Source: Geomonas limicola (GTDB lineage: Bacteria > Desulfobacterota > Desulfuromonadia > Geobacterales > Geobacteraceae). From it: a DNA stretch of 64,000 nucleotides. Location: assembly GCF_014193675.1 (NCBI RefSeq), contig NZ_BLXZ01000005.1, forward strand, positions 62,001-126,000. The letters are read 5' to 3'. Of this stretch, positions 61,973 to 64,000 are shown in pieces. A program made the position numbers and the translations under genes. Position 1 is the stretch's first letter; the number at the start of each line of letters is the position of its first letter. The notes below the pieces were generated by a model. That model ran no database searches. It worked only from the letters and a program-made list of their open reading frames with translations, and had not been told where the DNA came from.

Positions 61973-62625
61973 TCAGCCTGTTGCTCGCCGACGACCACAA
62001 CATCTTCCGGACCGGCCTGAAAAATCTGCTGAGCCAGGAGGAAGACCTGGAGGTCATTGCCGAGACCGACGACGGTGCCGATGCAGTCGAACTCGCCGTT
62101 TCCCTGGTCCCCAACGTGGCAATCCTTGATATCTCCATGCCGACCCTTACCGGGATCGAGGCGGCACGCGGGATCACCTCGCAAAGCCCGGCGACCCGGG
62201 TCATCATCCTTTCCATGCATACCACCAAGGAGTACGTTTCGGCCGCCCTGGTGGCGGGAGCCAGCGGCTTTCTCTCCAAAAGCTGTACCCATACCGACCT
62301 GATCCAGGCGATTCACGATGTGGTCTGCGGCAAACACTACCTAAGCCCCACCATCAGCTCCTCTCTCATCGAACTGATCACCAACCCTGCGGCCGAGCCG
62401 TTGCCGGTGCCCAGCAAGACCGACAACCAACTCTCCCGCCGGGAAAACGAGGTGCTGCGCCTGCTCGCGGAAGGGAATTGCACCAAGGAAGTTGCCGCCC
62501 GCCTGGGGATCTCCGCCAAGACCGTGGAGAGTTACCGTCTCAACCTGATGAAGAAGCTCAACATCGTCAACATGGCGAACCTGGTGCGCTACGCCATCAG
62601 GGAAGGGATCGTCGATGCCGATTGA
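61969..62625 (+). CDS. NarL/FixJ-type response regulator
   Basis: A 218-residue regulator. The receiver has LLADDHNIFRTGLKNLL, phospho-Asp in VAILDISMPTLTGIE, and Lys in GFLSKSCT. A LuxR-type helix-turn-helix follows with LSRRENEVLRLLAEGNCTKEVAARLGISAKTVESYRLNLMKKL. It is the cognate partner of the PAS kinase upstream. Target genes are unknown. Confidence 0.95.
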   Translation: MISLLLADDHNIFRTGLKNLLSQEEDLEVIAETDDGADAVELAVSLVPNVAILDISMPTLTGIEAARGITSQSPATRVIILSMHTTKEYVSAALVAGASGFLSKSCTHTDLIQAIHDVVCGKHYLSPTISSSLIELITNPAAEPLPVPSKTDNQLSRRENEVLRLLAEGNCTKEVAARLGISAKTVESYRLNLMKKLNIVNMANLVRYAIREGIVDAD

Positions 62626-62865
62626 CGGATTCGGCTGAGGTCGGCATCCGCTATCCGGGTGCCCTCGCGGTGCCTTTCCGGGGCGCCTGTCCGGGCAATC
62701 TCCACGGGAAATGACCGTATTGAGAGACCGCTGGAATCGTCGATAATGTGAGCTGGCTGAAACAGGCCCGGCAGCCCCCCTTGTGCCGGGTGCCGCCGGA
62801 AATTACCACGTGCATCCTGGAGCGTGTGCCACATCTGATGCGCCAGGGCTCGAGGGGGTTGTCCC

Positions 62866-63207
62866 ATGTTGTTGCACTACCACCTGTTGAACATGTGCCT
62901 TGCGGAGCTGGCCAAGCTGCGGCACCACGGCTTGCACAAGATCCGTCTGGAGATCGTGATCATCCAGTTGAAACGGCTCCTGTTGGATGAAGACGTCGCT
63001 GCCTCCCTGATCAGCAACGCCGAGAGCGAGGATTGGTTTCTCGCCCTGTACGGGGCCTTCTCGAGGCTGGGCAAGGCGCCGGAGCTTGGCCAGGCGATCG
63101 ACGACCTGATCGAGTCGGTGGCCCGCCTGAGATCCCTTGTGGAGCGGCAACCTGGTATTGCCGCAGGAGCCGATTCCGGTTCCCTGCTGGGCAAAGACCC
63201 GGGATGA
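62866..63207 (+). CDS. Hypothetical protein, 113 residues
   Basis: A frame with ATG 62866 behind GAGGGGG. The product is Leu-rich and helical in its first 90 residues (LLHYHLLNMCLAELAKL, IIQLKRLLLDEDVAAS, AIDDLIESVARLRSLVE), without signal peptide, membrane helix or known motif. Its codons have high GC in third positions, as in real genes here. It may belong to the response-regulator unit, though 240 bases separate them. Confidence 0.5.
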   Translation: MLLHYHLLNMCLAELAKLRHHGLHKIRLEIVIIQLKRLLLDEDVAASLISNAESEDWFLALYGAFSRLGKAPELGQAIDDLIESVARLRSLVERQPGIAAGADSGSLLGKDPG

Positions 63208-63587
63208 TGAGCTTCGCTCACGCGGCTCAGCGTAGCATCTCTCACCGTACCTGCCGCCCTTGTGCCGGCCCTCCCGCCTTCCTGCAAGCCCCGCCGCCGT
63301 AATCCACGACTTCTTTAAGGTAACTGCACCTTCACGCCGAAGAGTAACGATGGACGGTCCGCCACCCGGGCGGAACGGTCGGATACCGGCTCCGAAGCCC
63401 CGGATTGAGAGTTTCTTTTTGCCGGCAAATCAGGGAAATAGCTATTGCCGTGCCGCGCGTTCACTTGTAGCCTTGGGCAAGGCATAATTCCGGGACCGGA
63501 GCGCGTCCGGCGGCTACCTGGTAATGCCGGTTTTGGGTGGAGTTCGTTACCGGCCGCCCGCCCGAGTGGGTAATGGAGAATAGCTAC
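63208..63587. other. Intergenic region
   Basis: In 380 bases I see no gene. There is a GGTCCGCC-ACCCGG-GCGGAAC hairpin near 63356-63378, not followed by T. The region's only clear use is the leader of the gene at 63588, which has GGAG about ten bases before the ATG. Confidence 0.45.
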
Positions 63588-64000
63588 ATGGCATATGTCG
63601 CGAGTGCTGCGGGGGGCGGCGTGGTGGAAGTTGACAAAAAGTGCGTGATTTCCACGGGCCGAGCCATCTCGCGGGGCGCCAGGAGGAACTCCTCCGGGCC
63701 TCCGGCGATTGAGCAGTGCCTGGAGCAGATCTCAGCCCACGTCGAGAGTACCTTGGGGGAGGTGGAAACCATCTTCCACGAGATCGTTTCCGATACCATC
63801 CATATCGACGTCCTGCAGGTCGGGCCGACCGAGGAGTTCCCGTTCTGGCGTCTGATCACCTCAGGGATGAGCGATCTCCCGATGAGTACGTTGAGCGGCT
63901 CGGACGACCCCAGGTACGCCGAACTGATGATCACCCTGCCGGCTTACTGGCGCTTCGATAACGAGTCGCTCAAGGACGAAAACTGGTACTGGCCCCTGCG
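63588..64000 (+). CDS. Suppressor-of-fused-domain protein (3' partial)
   Basis: The frame runs open to the window end, 137 codons. After about 40 less conserved residues it reads IEQCLEQISAHVESTLGEVE, IFHEIVSDTIHIDVLQVGP, EEFPFWRLITSGMSDLPM, YAELMITLPAYW and ENWYWPL, which is the bacterial SUFU-domain pattern. These proteins are found in many bacteria, some linked to toxin-immunity systems, but their job in most genomes is unknown. The C-terminal part lies outside the window. Confidence 0.8.
   Translation, partial: MAYVASAAGGGVVEVDKKCVISTGRAISRGARRNSSGPPAIEQCLEQISAHVESTLGEVETIFHEIVSDTIHIDVLQVGPTEEFPFWRLITSGMSDLPMSTLSGSDDPRYAELMITLPAYWRFDNESLKDENWYWPL

Overview
This is a high-GC (roughly 60-65% by eye) stretch of a bacterial chromosome with tightly packed genes, frequent 4-base ATGA/GTGA overlaps and strong Shine-Dalgarno sequences. 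The gene repertoire (capsule/O-antigen locus, DUF502 protein, ExeA/GspB pair, Pho regulon, tungstate-binding protein, TonB-dependent receptor flanked by fibronectin-III lipoproteins) and the style of its dispersed repeats suggest a Geobacter-like member of the Desulfuromonadota/Deltaproteobacteria. That placement is inference from gene content; no rRNA or tRNA gene is visible.

Region 1 (1-27831, all + strand) is a surface polysaccharide locus of the Wzx/Wzy type. It encodes a Wza-like SLBB export protein (5' end outside the window), a Wzz-like chain-length protein, a fused acetyltransferase/ketoisomerase plus aminotransferase for a dTDP-3-acetamido-3,6-dideoxyhexose, an O-acetyltransferase, a Wzx flippase, six glycosyltransferases, two AsnB-type amidotransferases, a CofD-family protein beside a HAD phosphatase and a sugar nucleotidylyltransferase, a Wzy candidate, a WbpV-like reductase, a PglC-type initiating phosphoglycosyl transferase, a WbpM-like 4,6-dehydratase and a Wzi-like outer-membrane protein.

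Region 2 (28038-35774, + strand) holds cysC and a cysN with a degenerate C-terminal APS-kinase-like domain, an ExeA-like ATPase with a GspB-like partner, a YcgN-type cysteine-cluster protein, a 7-bp tandem repeat next to a MITE-like element, a conserved protein of unknown function and a response-regulator/histidine-kinase protein.

Region 3 (35925-42740) is housekeeping: mtaB, cysE, miaA and a CtpA-type protease on the - strand, then a DUF502 protein, a 2-hydroxyacid dehydrogenase and a small zinc-ribbon protein on the + strand.

Region 4 (42820-48232, - strand) is a Pho regulon, psiE-pstS-pstC-pstA-pstB-phoU in order of transcription, with Pho-box-like 11-bp direct repeats before psiE and pstS.

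Region 5 (48386-60112, + strand) is the most interesting part. Two related structured leaders that resemble the molybdenum/tungsten-cofactor (Moco/Tuco) riboswitch each end in an intrinsic terminator. The first precedes a stand-alone TiaS-like protein and a small Cys-rich protein. The second precedes an ECF transporter (double ATPase, T protein, candidate S protein), a TonB protein, two FN3 lipoproteins flanking a TonB-dependent receptor, a small membrane protein and a TupA-like tungstate-binding protein, with a bidirectional terminator after it. I read this as a complete outer-membrane-to-cytoplasm oxyanion (tungstate/molybdate) or cofactor acquisition system.

Region 6 (60599-64000) has a NarL-type two-component pair, a small unknown protein and the start of a suppressor-of-fused-domain protein cut by the window edge. 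Starts were chosen from ribosome binding sites and family N-termini; several open frames extend upstream of the true start.
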